Shown: positions 8,182 to 17,299, counted from the first letter of the stretch. The stretch: 64,000 bases of DNA from Barnesiella sp. An22 (GCF_002159975.1 NZ_NFJR01000008.1:54832-118831); one strand, 5' to 3'. The notes: generated from the sequence alone by a model not told the origin. A program made the numbers and translations.

Positions 8182-9907
8182 ATAGAAATTTCGTTATGTA
8201 GTTTCTTTCTTCTTGCGATATATCAAAGAGGAAATATATAAAGTCTTCAATTTCTTGTCGAGCCGATGTGTTCCCGCACAATATCTCGTCGACCTGCGTA
8301 CAAAGGAATCGGTCCTCTTCGGGTGTGAGTTTGGGGAAAGGTAGTTTCGAGAGATTTCCCTTTAAGATTTTTATGTCGTTGAACTGAATCTGATAGATAA
8401 ACTGGTATAGTTCGGAGTTCAGGAATGCCAATACGCTTTTTATGGAAAGCGTATCGACCGACGGAATCAGCAGGTTGGCACTATTGAGAAAGAGTCGGCC
8501 TTGGTCGTCATAGGCAAATATCAACTTTTTGGAAATAAACTTGTATGCCAGTTTTTGGGGAGCCCGGTATAAGGCGTCTTTTGCACATTGTTGCAACTGG
8601 TTTCTATCGTAGAGGATAAAGTATTTGTTCTCTTTCAGCGTGTATGGCTCTATCTCTTTCCCGGTATAAATTTTTTCGAGCGAGGGGGCCGGCTCCGTTT
8701 TCAATTTACCCTTATTGTCGCCGGTTACGATACCCAAAGCCCACATGCTGTGAGTGAGGTCGTCGTGCCGTTTTCGTTCGAGTTTCCCCAGAATGGCAGC
8801 CTCGTATGAGGTGGTAACAGGGATAGCCATGGATTTATCGGTCTGGTTGAACCGGAAAGAGACTGTATAGGAATTATTCTCTTTGCACACGGTATACTGT
8901 TGCATCGATGATGAAGGCTTCTCTTTCGACAGCTTTATCTCGAAGAAGTCGGTGTATACCCCGTTGAATTTACGATTATGAATCTGTATTTCCCGTATGG
9001 CCGTATTTTTGCAGATGAAACTGCGTATGTCGTTGTGGGTTGATATGTTGAGTATCGAAATAGGTAACAGGAATTTGAGAGTTCCCTTCTTTTTCAAGAG
9101 CGAATAACTTTTTTCCAGGAACAGCGAGGCTCTCTCCTTCGACGATATGTGTTCCGAAGGGTAGATATTTTGGCGAGTTCCTCCCCATGGCGGATTGGTA
9201 TAGATATAGTCGAATGTGGTAGACAGTATCTCTTTTGTTGTTTGAGGGGTCTCTATGGTAATGCCTTGCAGGAAATCGAAACAAAAGATACGGGGCGAGA
9301 AGGTGTTGTGGGGATAGCGAATGAGGAGATTGGTTTTCGCTATCATTACGGCCAAGGGATCGATGTCGATTCCGTATAAGTTCTCGGGATTTGATGCTGC
9401 TATTTGGGTCAGGAAGGCCCCGCTTCCGCAACAGGGATCTAAAAAGCGTTTGTCATTCGACAGGCAAATATCGCTTGTCATGTCCGATACGATATGCTCG
9501 AGCGTATAATATTTACCGCTTTTGTTTCGCTCTCCTTCAGGTGTCATGGCCTGATAGATATAGCCTAAAATATCCTTCTCGATGGTAAGAATCTCTTTCG
9601 ATTCTATTTCGGGAATGTATTGGTATCGATTGTATTCGGCAAAAGTCTGCTGCACATGTTTTTTGTCGATGAGCCCAAAGATGGATAATCTGTAAACGCA
9701 CAACGAATAGATAATGTCGTCGATGCGATAAGGGAGTGACAGGAGGTGTGATATATAGTCTTCGAGATGATATTCGGGCAGATAAGAGGTAGGTAAAACA
9801 AGTTTTCTCGACCGGCTTTTATTGGCTCGGCTGAGTAACTTGTTTGATTTGTCGACATGCAATTTTTGCCAGTTCCGTAAAGTAGCGTTAGATACTTCTT
9901 CTCTCAT
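8174..9907 (-). CDS. Type II DNA N6-adenine methyltransferase (gamma class)
   Basis: This 577-residue protein methylates adenine in the site cut by the neighbouring nuclease. The motif order is gamma-type: GKYYTLEHIV (131-140, motif X), DPCCGSGAF (157-165, the SAM-binding motif I), and NPPW (238-241, catalytic motif IV). The C-terminal half (about 380-540) should hold the target-recognition domain and resembles TaqI-like C-termini. The N-terminus (SNATLRNWQKL, residues 6-16) looks like a MerR-type helix-turn-helix start and could allow self-regulation. The gene is AT-rich relative to its flanks. It starts 18 bases after the FHA gene ends, on the same strand. Confidence 0.9.
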   Translation of the reverse strand: MREEVSNATLRNWQKLHVDKSNKLLSRANKSRSRKLVLPTSYLPEYHLEDYISHLLSLPYRIDDIIYSLCVYRLSIFGLIDKKHVQQTFAEYNRYQYIPEIESKEILTIEKDILGYIYQAMTPEGERNKSGKYYTLEHIVSDMTSDICLSNDKRFLDPCCGSGAFLTQIAASNPENLYGIDIDPLAVMIAKTNLLIRYPHNTFSPRIFCFDFLQGITIETPQTTKEILSTTFDYIYTNPPWGGTRQNIYPSEHISSKERASLFLEKSYSLLKKKGTLKFLLPISILNISTHNDIRSFICKNTAIREIQIHNRKFNGVYTDFFEIKLSKEKPSSSMQQYTVCKENNSYTVSFRFNQTDKSMAIPVTTSYEAAILGKLERKRHDDLTHSMWALGIVTGDNKGKLKTEPAPSLEKIYTGKEIEPYTLKENKYFILYDRNQLQQCAKDALYRAPQKLAYKFISKKLIFAYDDQGRLFLNSANLLIPSVDTLSIKSVLAFLNSELYQFIYQIQFNDIKILKGNLSKLPFPKLTPEEDRFLCTQVDEILCGNTSARQEIEDFIYFLFDISQEERNYITKFLYG

Positions 9908-9925
9908 TCTAAAGATTGAAAATTC

Positions 9926-10447
9926 TTATTCGAAATACTCGTCGTCCTCCTCTTCGCCGGGGATGTGCACGATGAAGGTGGCGGCCCCTATCGACACCAC
10001 GTCACCATCGTGAAGCAGGGCCCGCTCGCGGTCGCCCAGCAGGGTGTTGCGCAGGAAGGTGCCGGTAAGGCTGGGGTTGTCGCGCAGGGTGAGTTGCGGA
10101 TGGCCCCCCTTCTCCTTGACGTGGATGATGCAGTGGCGGCGGTCCATGCTCATGTCGGTGGTTTCGATGGCGATGTCGACCTCGGTCCCCTTCGAGGCGC
10201 GGCCGATGAGGTTGTCGCCCGGGTGCAGCGGAAACTCCTGCCGGTAGCCGAAGGCATTCTCGAGCACGGTGATGTAGCCGTGCGAGGTATCGAGTCTGCC
10301 CCCTTCGGCACTCTCTATCTCGTCGAGGGTCATCACGAAGCGCTTGCGGCAGTTCGGGCAGATGAACGAGATGTTGCACGAGGTATCGTAGCGCGACTCG
10401 TCGAAGGTGAAGGCTTTATCGCATTTTGGGCAAATGACCTGTTTCAT
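9926..10447 (-). CDS. Zinc-ribbon and FHA-domain protein
   Basis: This is a 173-residue cytosolic protein. The N-terminus has a zinc ribbon with Cys6-x2-Cys9 and Cys30-x2-Cys33. Residues about 65-165 form an FHA domain that binds phosphothreonine peptides: IGR at 81-83, then MDRRHCIIHV at 101-110 and a GTFLRN stretch at 129-134. The ATG at 10447 is preferred to an in-frame TTG nine bases upstream. It lies 12 bases downstream of meaB. Partners are not evident; no Ser/Thr kinase is encoded in the window. Confidence 0.88.
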   Translation of the reverse strand: MKQVICPKCDKAFTFDESRYDTSCNISFICPNCRKRFVMTLDEIESAEGGRLDTSHGYITVLENAFGYRQEFPLHPGDNLIGRASKGTEVDIAIETTDMSMDRRHCIIHVKEKGGHPQLTLRDNPSLTGTFLRNTLLGDRERALLHDGDVVSIGAATFIVHIPGEEEDDEYFE

Positions 10448-10459
10448 GGGCGGCAACTG

Positions 10460-11557
10460 TTATTTGGCTTGGTTGAAGTAGTAGTCGAGCACATCTTTGG
10501 CGGCCATGAACGAGCTCTGCTCGTTTTTCAGCACCTTGGCCTGTTTCTCCTCGAGCATCTTCTCGATTTGCGGGTTACGGTAGAAATGGTCGCGCAACTG
10601 TTCGTTGATGGTTTCGAACATCCAGTATTTGGCCTGCTCCTGACGCTTGTAGTCGAAGTAGCCGTTTTTCTTGACGAAGGCCACGTAGTTGTCGATCATC
10701 TCCCACACCTCGGCGATGCCTATCTCGTAGTAGCCCGAGTAGGTGAGCACCTGGGGCGTCCAGCCCGAAGGCGTGGGGGGGAACAGGTGCAGGGCGTTAC
10801 GGAATTGCGCTTGGGCCAGCTTGGCCTTCTCGATGTTGTTGCCGTCGGCCTTGTTGATGACGATACCGTCGGCCATCTCCATGATGCCGCGTTTGATGCC
10901 CTGCAGCTCGTCGCCGGTACCGGCCAGCTGGATGAGCAGGAAGAAGTCGACCATCGAATGCACGGCCGTCTCCGACTGGCCCACACCTACGGTCTCGACA
11001 AAGATGTTGTTGTAGCCGGCGGCTTCGCACAGTACGATGGTCTCGCGGGTCTTGCGGGCTACACCACCCAGCGAGCCGGCCGAGGGGGAAGGCCGTATGA
11101 AGGCATTGGGATGAACCGAGAGCTTCTCCATGCGGGTCTTGTCGCCCAGAATACTCCCCTTGGAGCGCTCGCTGCTGGGGTCGATGGCCAGCACGGCCAG
11201 TTTTCCGCCCCGCTTGAGCACGTGGAGGCCGAAGGCGTCGATCGAGGTACTTTTGCCCGCACCCGGCACACCGGTGATACCCACCCGCACCGAGTCGCAG
11301 GCGTGGGGCAGACACTTCTCGATTACCTCCTGGGCGATGGCCTGGTGTTCGTAGCGGTTGCTCTCGACCAGTGTGACGGCCTGGCTCAGGATACTCGTGT
11401 CGCCTTTGATGATGCCCTCTACATATTCGGCCGCGGAGAAGGAGCGGCGACGGGCTGTCCGCATTTTTTTCAGATAGGGATTGACCGTGGGCGGTTGTTC
11501 AATGCCTTTGTTTACGGCAAGGCCGGCATATTGTGCGTCGTTCTCGGGATGTTCCAT
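10460..11557 (-). CDS. meaB: Methylmalonyl-CoA mutase-associated GTPase MeaB (ArgK family)
   Basis: MeaB is a G3E-family GTPase that protects and gates cofactor loading of B12-dependent methylmalonyl-CoA mutase in propionate/succinate metabolism. The 365-residue length is normal for the family. Walker A is GVPGAGKS at 96-103, and ILAIDPSS-like and INKADG motifs follow. The mutase genes usually lie next to it but are not in this window. It sits between a DUF1573 gene and the FHA gene on the same strand. Confidence 0.93.
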   Translation of the reverse strand: MEHPENDAQYAGLAVNKGIEQPPTVNPYLKKMRTARRRSFSAAEYVEGIIKGDTSILSQAVTLVESNRYEHQAIAQEVIEKCLPHACDSVRVGITGVPGAGKSTSIDAFGLHVLKRGGKLAVLAIDPSSERSKGSILGDKTRMEKLSVHPNAFIRPSPSAGSLGGVARKTRETIVLCEAAGYNNIFVETVGVGQSETAVHSMVDFFLLIQLAGTGDELQGIKRGIMEMADGIVINKADGNNIEKAKLAQAQFRNALHLFPPTPSGWTPQVLTYSGYYEIGIAEVWEMIDNYVAFVKKNGYFDYKRQEQAKYWMFETINEQLRDHFYRNPQIEKMLEEKQAKVLKNEQSSFMAAKDVLDYYFNQAK

Positions 11558-11580
11558 AATTTTTTTTCTGTGTTAAGAGG

Positions 11581-12651
11581 TTATTCAAAAGAGCCTAATA
11601 CCCGGATGGGTACCGACGGACGGTTGGGGTCGTCGGTGATGAGCATAACCCGGCAGTTCAGCAGGTTGGTACGGGCCAGCGAGGGATCGACCTCGACAGT
11701 CAGCTCGGCCGACTTTCCGGGATTGATGGTGTGGCGTTTCAGTTTTACTTGCAAGGGCCGGTTTTCGTTGGTCACCTTGTGTATGGTCAATTTCGATTCC
11801 CCGTTGTTGGTAATCGTCAGGGTTTGCTTTTGGGGTTTGTTTCCTTTGATGATGCCGAAGTCGACCACCTCGGTCGATAGGGTGGCATGGCCGGCTTGCT
11901 GCCGCTCTTCGGCTGTCCATGACCCGAAGTCGTCGAGCAGGTTGGCCGATACGGTGATGGTGTTGAATGTGCTCTCGGTGTCGCTTTCGAATCCCAGTTT
12001 GAATTCATCGCGACGGAATCCCCAGTCGTCGATGGCATCGGGGTCGTAGCTTATCTTGATAATTCCCTCTTCGTCGGGGTGGAGTATGGCTGGAATCATC
12101 TCGACCGTGATATGCGAGGGTACCTGCTTGAAGATGGGAATCAGGTCGCTCTTCCCTTCGTTGCGCACAAAGAGCTGGCCTGTTTTGAGGTGCCCTTTGG
12201 GTACGTCGAAAAGAGGCATGTGCAGGCTGCGCAGCGACAGGTCGCCTATGCGGTAGGGGTTGGCTGCCCGGCGCGATTTGGACCCGATGACTACCCCCGT
12301 GATGCGCAGGGTCTCGCGGTCGGTCGAGGCGTTGGTCGTGACGTAGACCGGTTTGGAGAATCGGCCCGGACGCCCTTTGGGGTTATAGGTCACCTTGATG
12401 ACACCCGAATCGTTGGGGGCCACAGGTTCTCGGGTGTATTGCGAGGCAGTACAACCACAAGTCGTGCGCACGTTGGTCACCACCAGCGGCTCGTTGCCCG
12501 AGTTGACAAACCGGAAGACGTGTGTCACCCGGCCGGTCTCCTCCTCGAAGGTGCCGAAGTCGTGCTCCTTTTCGTCGAACGTGATGCGCGGCTGGGCCAG
12601 GGTCGTGGCCAGCAGTGAGGCGAAACAGAAAGCTAAAAGGGTACGTTTCAT
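11581..12651 (-). CDS. Secreted DUF1573 protein (two or more ASPM/SPD-like domains)
   Basis: This 356-residue protein has a signal peptide (MKRTLLAFCFASLLATTLAQ). The first domain has the DUF1573 signature: FDEKEHDFGTF, then VFRFVNSGNEPLVV, then TTCGCTASQ with the paired Cys. Later Ig-like segments (about 225-350) repeat the pattern VDFG...L.I.N.G.S.L. DUF1573 proteins are common exported beta-sandwich proteins of Bacteroidetes with no settled role. It lies two bases from a shorter DUF1573 gene and 23 bases from meaB. Confidence 0.88.
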   Translation of the reverse strand: MKRTLLAFCFASLLATTLAQPRITFDEKEHDFGTFEEETGRVTHVFRFVNSGNEPLVVTNVRTTCGCTASQYTREPVAPNDSGVIKVTYNPKGRPGRFSKPVYVTTNASTDRETLRITGVVIGSKSRRAANPYRIGDLSLRSLHMPLFDVPKGHLKTGQLFVRNEGKSDLIPIFKQVPSHITVEMIPAILHPDEEGIIKISYDPDAIDDWGFRRDEFKLGFESDTESTFNTITVSANLLDDFGSWTAEERQQAGHATLSTEVVDFGIIKGNKPQKQTLTITNNGESKLTIHKVTNENRPLQVKLKRHTINPGKSAELTVEVDPSLARTNLLNCRVMLITDDPNRPSVPIRVLGSFE

Positions 12652-12653
12652 AA

Positions 12654-13043
12654 TTACTTCTTTTTAGAGACAACAACCCCTTCGATAATAAGTTTTACAG
12701 CCGCCTTGCTGGCATTGGTGTAGACCTTGACCTCTTTGCGGAACGGACCGGGTCGTCCTGCGGGATCGAACTGGACATCGATAGAGCCTTTGCCGTTGGG
12801 GGCAATAGGTTCTTTGGTGAAGCGCGATGCGGTACAGCCGCAGAGGCTGCGGGTGTCGACGATGATGAGCGGGGCGTTGCCCGTGTTGGTAAACTCGAAC
12901 GTGTGGGTCACTTTGCCTTTCGATTCCTGGATGTAGCCGAAATCGTAGCGGGGCGACTCGAACGTAATCTTGGCCTTCCCGTTGCCGGCATAGAGCGACA
13001 GGGTAAACAAAATGGCCAGCAGCAGACACAACTCTTTTTTCAT
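12654..13043 (-). CDS. Short secreted DUF1573 protein
   Basis: This 129-residue protein has a signal peptide (MKKELCLLLAILFTLSLYAG) and one DUF1573 domain (FESPRYDFGYI, VTHTFEFTNTGNAPL, SLCGCTASRF). The ATG at 13043 is chosen because it gives the signal peptide; the open frame continues upstream to 13385 but crosses the promoter and overlaps the divergent gene. The gene ends two bases before the longer paralogue, which suggests duplication and one transcript. A minus-strand TACATTTG element lies at 13069-13076. Confidence 0.88.
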   Translation of the reverse strand: MKKELCLLLAILFTLSLYAGNGKAKITFESPRYDFGYIQESKGKVTHTFEFTNTGNAPLIIVDTRSLCGCTASRFTKEPIAPNGKGSIDVQFDPAGRPGPFRKEVKVYTNASKAAVKLIIEGVVVSKKK

Positions 13044-13068
13044 CTTCGTATTGGTTTTTCTACTCTTT

Positions 13069-13076
13069 GCAAATGT
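13069..13076 (-). promoter_or_regulatory. -7 element for the DUF1573 operon
   Basis: The minus strand reads TACATTTG, matching TAnnTTTG, 26 bases upstream of the ATG at 13043. Confidence 0.6.
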
Positions 13077-13272
13077 AGGGAATTTAGACGGGAATATAAA
13101 CAGGAAGACGCGAATTTGTTTACTCGTTGTACCTCGAATTTGGGGCGGACGATTGGGGGGATACTCTCGGGCCCGACGGTCGGGAACGTGCTGCCGCTCC
13201 TCATGTCGGGGAATCGGTCGGGGTCTCCCGCCTGTCGTTGCTGTCATTGAGCTATAAACTTTATCGTCAGAT

Positions 13273-13307
13273 AGTTTGGCAATTTTAAAATATTTTATAT
13301 ATTCGCA
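13273..13307 (+). promoter_or_regulatory. Promoter of paralogue 1
   Basis: TTTG at 13273-13276, a 19-base AT-rich spacer and TATATTCG form a near-consensus promoter. The same TATATTCGCA string lies upstream of paralogue 3 at about 15927, so the promoter was duplicated with the gene. Confidence 0.6.
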
Positions 13308-13337
13308 GAATATACACTGTCGTCTAATGCTGCAACT

Positions 13338-14537
13338 ATGGGACTGTTCGATATTTTCAAGAAAGATAGAGGTTACGATATTCACTCGCTCGAATTTTGC
13401 GAGGTGGGGAAAGACGGCAAGCGCGAAACTTTACCCAGTCTCAAACATTATACCGACTCGCGTTATATCATGCCGGTGGTGAAGATGACGTCGCGTATCG
13501 ACCGCACTGTCAAGATGAAAGTACGTATCACCGAGCCCGGCGGCAAGGTGCATATGTATGATTTTGACGCGCCGCTGAAACCGGGAGAAAACATGTCGGC
13601 GCAATTCCCGTGGTGGGGTTCGGAGAACCGGGATTATTTCACCACGGTGGGCACATGGCAGTTCGACGTCCTTGATGAGGACGACCGAGTGGTCATAGGC
13701 GCCCCGCTCGAGATCGCTTCATTAGATGACATTTGGGAGGACACGGGCTGGATTTATGTGACTTCGCATCTCGAATTTCGCAATATCGATTACAGCGGCA
13801 ACGCAATCGACGACTGGGGGACGAGGAGTTTCGTAGAGCCCCAGTATATACAGATGCGGTGTGGGTACACTTGCTATTCGAAAGTGGAGCGGAAAGTCTC
13901 CTATCATGTGGAAATCGTGCATGAGCAGACGGGTCGAACCAAAAGCTTTGATTACACGGCCACGCTCGACCCCCGGGACGGTACCCATTGGCTGCAAATG
14001 TGCGGGTGGGGCTCGCAATCGGGCACATCTTACTCGCCGGGGAGTTATATCTATACCCTTTCCTACAAGGGGAAGCGGTTGGCAAGCGGCCGCTTCGAAG
14101 TGGCGAAATCGCCCCGCCAACGGGGTTGGATCGAGCCCGAGGCTTTGGTTCTTTATTTCTATAACACCGACGACGAGTTAAGGAAATGGCAGCTGCAAAG
14201 TGCATCGACTATTGTTGTAGGGAAGCCTGTCGAGCAGCAATCATTCAAGGGAGACAGCTATACGAGTTTGATTGCCGGTTTCCAGTGGAAGTCTCTTGAA
14301 GGGAATCACCCTTTGAAGCTGACATTCAAATTTTACTATAATGGTAATTTGCTGTACACTTGGGTCTCAAACGGAGAGACCATAGGGCGTTCCCTGCAAA
14401 AAATCATGTATTCGGGTGTGATATATCGTACTTCTTCATCTACGTTCCCGGCCGGGCGTTATCAAGTGAAGGTGTATCTCGAAACCCAAGAACTCGCCGA
14501 GCATTTTGTGATGGAGCGCACTATCGATGTTTATTGA
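13338..14537 (+). CDS. Unrecognised cytosolic beta-rich protein, paralogue 1 of 3
   Basis: This 399-residue protein belongs to a family I do not recognise. It has no signal peptide or membrane segment and starts MGLFDIFKKDRGY. Three beta-sandwich-like segments are visible at about 20-120, 130-250 and 260-399. Each ends in a similar strand pair (GTWQFDVLDEDD, GSYIYTLSYKGK, GRYQVKVYLET), so the protein may be an internal three-fold repeat. IDDWGTRSFVEPQYIQMRC and LQMCGWGSQSG are highly conserved among the copies. It differs from copies 2 and 3 mainly at residues 70-130 and in the C-terminal third. Low-complexity and catalytic signatures were not seen. Confidence 0.75.
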   Translation: MGLFDIFKKDRGYDIHSLEFCEVGKDGKRETLPSLKHYTDSRYIMPVVKMTSRIDRTVKMKVRITEPGGKVHMYDFDAPLKPGENMSAQFPWWGSENRDYFTTVGTWQFDVLDEDDRVVIGAPLEIASLDDIWEDTGWIYVTSHLEFRNIDYSGNAIDDWGTRSFVEPQYIQMRCGYTCYSKVERKVSYHVEIVHEQTGRTKSFDYTATLDPRDGTHWLQMCGWGSQSGTSYSPGSYIYTLSYKGKRLASGRFEVAKSPRQRGWIEPEALVLYFYNTDDELRKWQLQSASTIVVGKPVEQQSFKGDSYTSLIAGFQWKSLEGNHPLKLTFKFYYNGNLLYTWVSNGETIGRSLQKIMYSGVIYRTSSSTFPAGRYQVKVYLETQELAEHFVMERTIDVY

Positions 14538-14629
14538 CCTCGTCGGTTCCCGACAGTCGAACGGGGTTGTCCCCCGGTGGTTTGTTTTTATGGTATTTAT
14601 AATTTGTCTATTATTCTTGTTCAATTTTT

Positions 14630-15868
14630 ATGGGACTATTTGATTTTTTCAAGAAAGATAGAGGTTACGATATTCACTCGCTCGAATTTTGCGAGGTGGG
14701 GAAAGACGGCAAGCGCGAAACTTTACCCAGCCTCAAACTTTATACCGACTCGCGTTATATCATGCCGGTGGTGAAGATGACGTCGCGTATCGACCGCACT
14801 GTCAAGATGAAAGTACGTATCACCGAGCCCAATTCCAAGGTCCATGTGTATGATTTCGACGCACCGTTGACTCCGGCCGAAAACATATCGGCGCAACTCC
14901 CGTGGTGGGGGTCGGAGAGCCGTACCGCTTTCTCCAAAACGGGTACCTGGCGGTTTGAGGTGCTGGACGAAAACGACGGGGTGGTAATCGAGGCTCCGCT
15001 CGAAATCGCCTCGCTGGACAGCCTTTGGGAGGAGAAGGGGTGGATTCATGTGACTACACATCTCGAATTTCGCAATATCGATTACAGCGGCAACGCAATC
15101 GACGACTGGGGAACGAAGAGTTTCGTAGAGCCCCAGTATATACAGATGCGGTGTGGATACACTTGCTATTCGAAAGTGGAGCGGAAAGTTACCTATCATG
15201 TGGAAATCGAGCATGAGCAGACGGGTCGAACCAAAAGCTTTGATTACACGGCCACGCTCGACCCCCGTGGCGGGTGGTTGCAGATGTGCGGTTGGGGCTC
15301 GCAATCGGGCACATCCTACTCGCCGGGGAGTTATATCTATACCCTTTCCTACAAGGGGAAGCGGTTGGCAAGCGGCCGCTTCGAAGTGGCGAAATCGCCC
15401 CGCCAGCAGGGTTGGATCGAACCCGAGGCTCTGGTTCTCTATTTCTATAATACCGACGACGAATTGAAATTGTGGGTAGCTTATGATTGTGGCATGAATT
15501 TGGATTTGGCCAAAGGCGAACTGATTAAGCAGCAGACATTCAAGGCCAATGCGTATAAAAAAGCCGTAGCCGGTTTTCAATGGCGCTCTCTTGAAAAGGG
15601 GCATCGGCTGAAACTGACATTCAAGTTTTATATGGATGGCCGACTGGTCTATTCCAATTCTTCACATGTGGTCACTCATGATCCCGACCTGACCAAACAA
15701 GATATTTTTGAACAGGATTTCGAGGTCTCCGGGTCCATGCGGCTGGAAGACTCTAATGGAGAGTTGCACCCTTTCCCGGCCGGACGTTATCAAGTGAAGG
15801 TGTACCTCGAAACCCGGGAGCTCGCCGAGCATTTGGTCATGCAACAGACCATCGATTTGATGAAATAG
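14630..15868 (+). CDS. Unrecognised cytosolic beta-rich protein, paralogue 2 of 3
   Basis: This 412-residue protein is close to copy 1. The first 185 bases are almost identical, as is the stretch around 15060-15420, while the segments between and the last third differ. It starts MGLFDFFKKDRGYD and keeps the WGTKSFVEPQYIQMRC and LQMCGWGSQSG motifs. The third domain resembles copy 3 more than copy 1 (VAYDCGMNLDL versus VAYDCGLSLLE). The mixed pattern suggests recombination or gene conversion among the copies. Function is unknown. Confidence 0.75.
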   Translation: MGLFDFFKKDRGYDIHSLEFCEVGKDGKRETLPSLKLYTDSRYIMPVVKMTSRIDRTVKMKVRITEPNSKVHVYDFDAPLTPAENISAQLPWWGSESRTAFSKTGTWRFEVLDENDGVVIEAPLEIASLDSLWEEKGWIHVTTHLEFRNIDYSGNAIDDWGTKSFVEPQYIQMRCGYTCYSKVERKVTYHVEIEHEQTGRTKSFDYTATLDPRGGWLQMCGWGSQSGTSYSPGSYIYTLSYKGKRLASGRFEVAKSPRQQGWIEPEALVLYFYNTDDELKLWVAYDCGMNLDLAKGELIKQQTFKANAYKKAVAGFQWRSLEKGHRLKLTFKFYMDGRLVYSNSSHVVTHDPDLTKQDIFEQDFEVSGSMRLEDSNGELHPFPAGRYQVKVYLETRELAEHLVMQQTIDLMK

Positions 15869-15966
15869 GTCGAAAAAGGGTGACTCGGGTAAGAGCGGAT
15901 CCCATGGATTATTTGTTGCTTTTGTATATTCGCATAATCACTCATTAACCTCATCTAATAAGACTT

Positions 15967-17190
15967 ATGGGACTGTTTGATTTTTTCAAGAGAGACCGGG
16001 GCTATAAAGTCCATGCGCTCAATTTTTGTGAGGTGGGAAAAGACGGTAAACGGGATTCCCGTCCGGAGAATAGGCTTTATAACAACGCTCGCTATGTGAT
16101 GCCCGTGGCGAGGATAACCTCGCGTATCGAGCGCAAGGTTACGATGACGGTGCGCATGACGGCTCCCGATGGCAAGGTGAACAGCTATGATTTCGAGGCG
16201 CCCTTGCAGATTTGTGAGAACCGGCTGGCCAATCTGCCGGCCTGGGGGTCGGAAGAGGGAACCGCTTTTAAAACCGTGGGCTGGTGGGAATATGAGCTTT
16301 TAGATAAGAAAGGAGAACTTATAATTAGTTCCCGGCTCCACATTGTCCCGGTCGAAGAACTTTGGGACGAGCAGGGGTGGATTCGCATCGAGTCGGATTT
16401 CCAGTTTCGCAACAACGACAGCGAACAGACGGTAATCGACGACTGGGGCACCGGGAGTTTTGTCTCTCCCCGCTATATGGCGATGCGTTGCCGATATTCC
16501 AGCCTGTCGGATGTCGAGCGCGAGATTACATATGATGTCGAAATCAGAAACGAGCAGACGGGCAAGACGAGCCGATTTGACCACACGGTGACCCTCGACC
16601 CGGCCGGAGGCTGGTTGCAGATGTGCGGCTGGGGCAGCGATTCGGGCAACTCCTACGACCCGGGACGTTACACCTATCTGCTTTGTTACAAGGGGCGGCA
16701 GGTGGGCAGCGGGCAGTTCGAGGTCGAGCGGTCGCCTATGCAGCGTGGCTGGATTGAGCCGGTGGCTCTGGTGTTCTACTTCTACAACGACGAGAAGGAG
16801 ATGACAGACTGGGTTGCTTACGATTGCGGACTCTCTCTCCTCGAAGGGGGTGTGGCCCGACAACTCCAGTTCAGGGCCAATGCCTGTAAGTACATGATTG
16901 CCGGATTTCAGTGGCGTTCGCTCGAGGCGGGTCACCCCTTGAAACTGACCTTCCGGTTCTATCTGGACGGCAATCTCATATACTCCTGTTCCAGAGACCG
17001 GGAGACCGAGCCTTTCGACCCGCAGAGCCTCTTCTATAAAGATTTCGAGATTTCGGGAACCTTTTGGTACGAGCGTTCCGACGGCTCCGTCGACACATTC
17101 CGGGCCGGGCGTTATCAGGTGAATCTCTATCTCGAGACCGATGAGCTGCACGAGCATCTTGTGATGCAGCGCACGCTCGAGTTGCGGTGA
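15967..17190 (+). CDS. Unrecognised cytosolic beta-rich protein, paralogue 3 of 3
   Basis: This 407-residue protein is the most diverged of the three. It starts MGLFDFFKRDRGYKVHALNF and keeps the same three-segment plan, with IDDWGTGSFVSPRYMAMRC and LQMCGWGSDSGNSY in the middle segment and FRAGRYQVNLYLETDELHEH near the end. Conservation is strongest in the middle segment, which may hold the functional surface. It is followed, after a promoter, by the RyR protein and channel genes on the same strand. Confidence 0.75.
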   Translation: MGLFDFFKRDRGYKVHALNFCEVGKDGKRDSRPENRLYNNARYVMPVARITSRIERKVTMTVRMTAPDGKVNSYDFEAPLQICENRLANLPAWGSEEGTAFKTVGWWEYELLDKKGELIISSRLHIVPVEELWDEQGWIRIESDFQFRNNDSEQTVIDDWGTGSFVSPRYMAMRCRYSSLSDVEREITYDVEIRNEQTGKTSRFDHTVTLDPAGGWLQMCGWGSDSGNSYDPGRYTYLLCYKGRQVGSGQFEVERSPMQRGWIEPVALVFYFYNDEKEMTDWVAYDCGLSLLEGGVARQLQFRANACKYMIAGFQWRSLEAGHPLKLTFRFYLDGNLIYSCSRDRETEPFDPQSLFYKDFEISGTFWYERSDGSVDTFRAGRYQVNLYLETDELHEHLVMQRTLELR

Positions 17191-17232
17191 GATGGACTCT
17201 CGACAGATTTTTGTAGGATTGACGGTGTGAAA

Positions 17233-17264
17233 TTTGTTTCGGTTCCCCGATAATACTATCTTTG
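17233..17264 (+). promoter_or_regulatory. Consensus promoter of the RyR-channel operon
   Basis: TTTG (17233-17236), a 20-base spacer and TATCTTTG (17257-17264) match the Bacteroidetes consensus exactly. The start codon at 17300 lies about 30 bases past the expected transcript start. Confidence 0.8.
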
Positions 17265-17299
17265 TTATTAAAATTAAAAAATCGTTTATCCGTAATATC

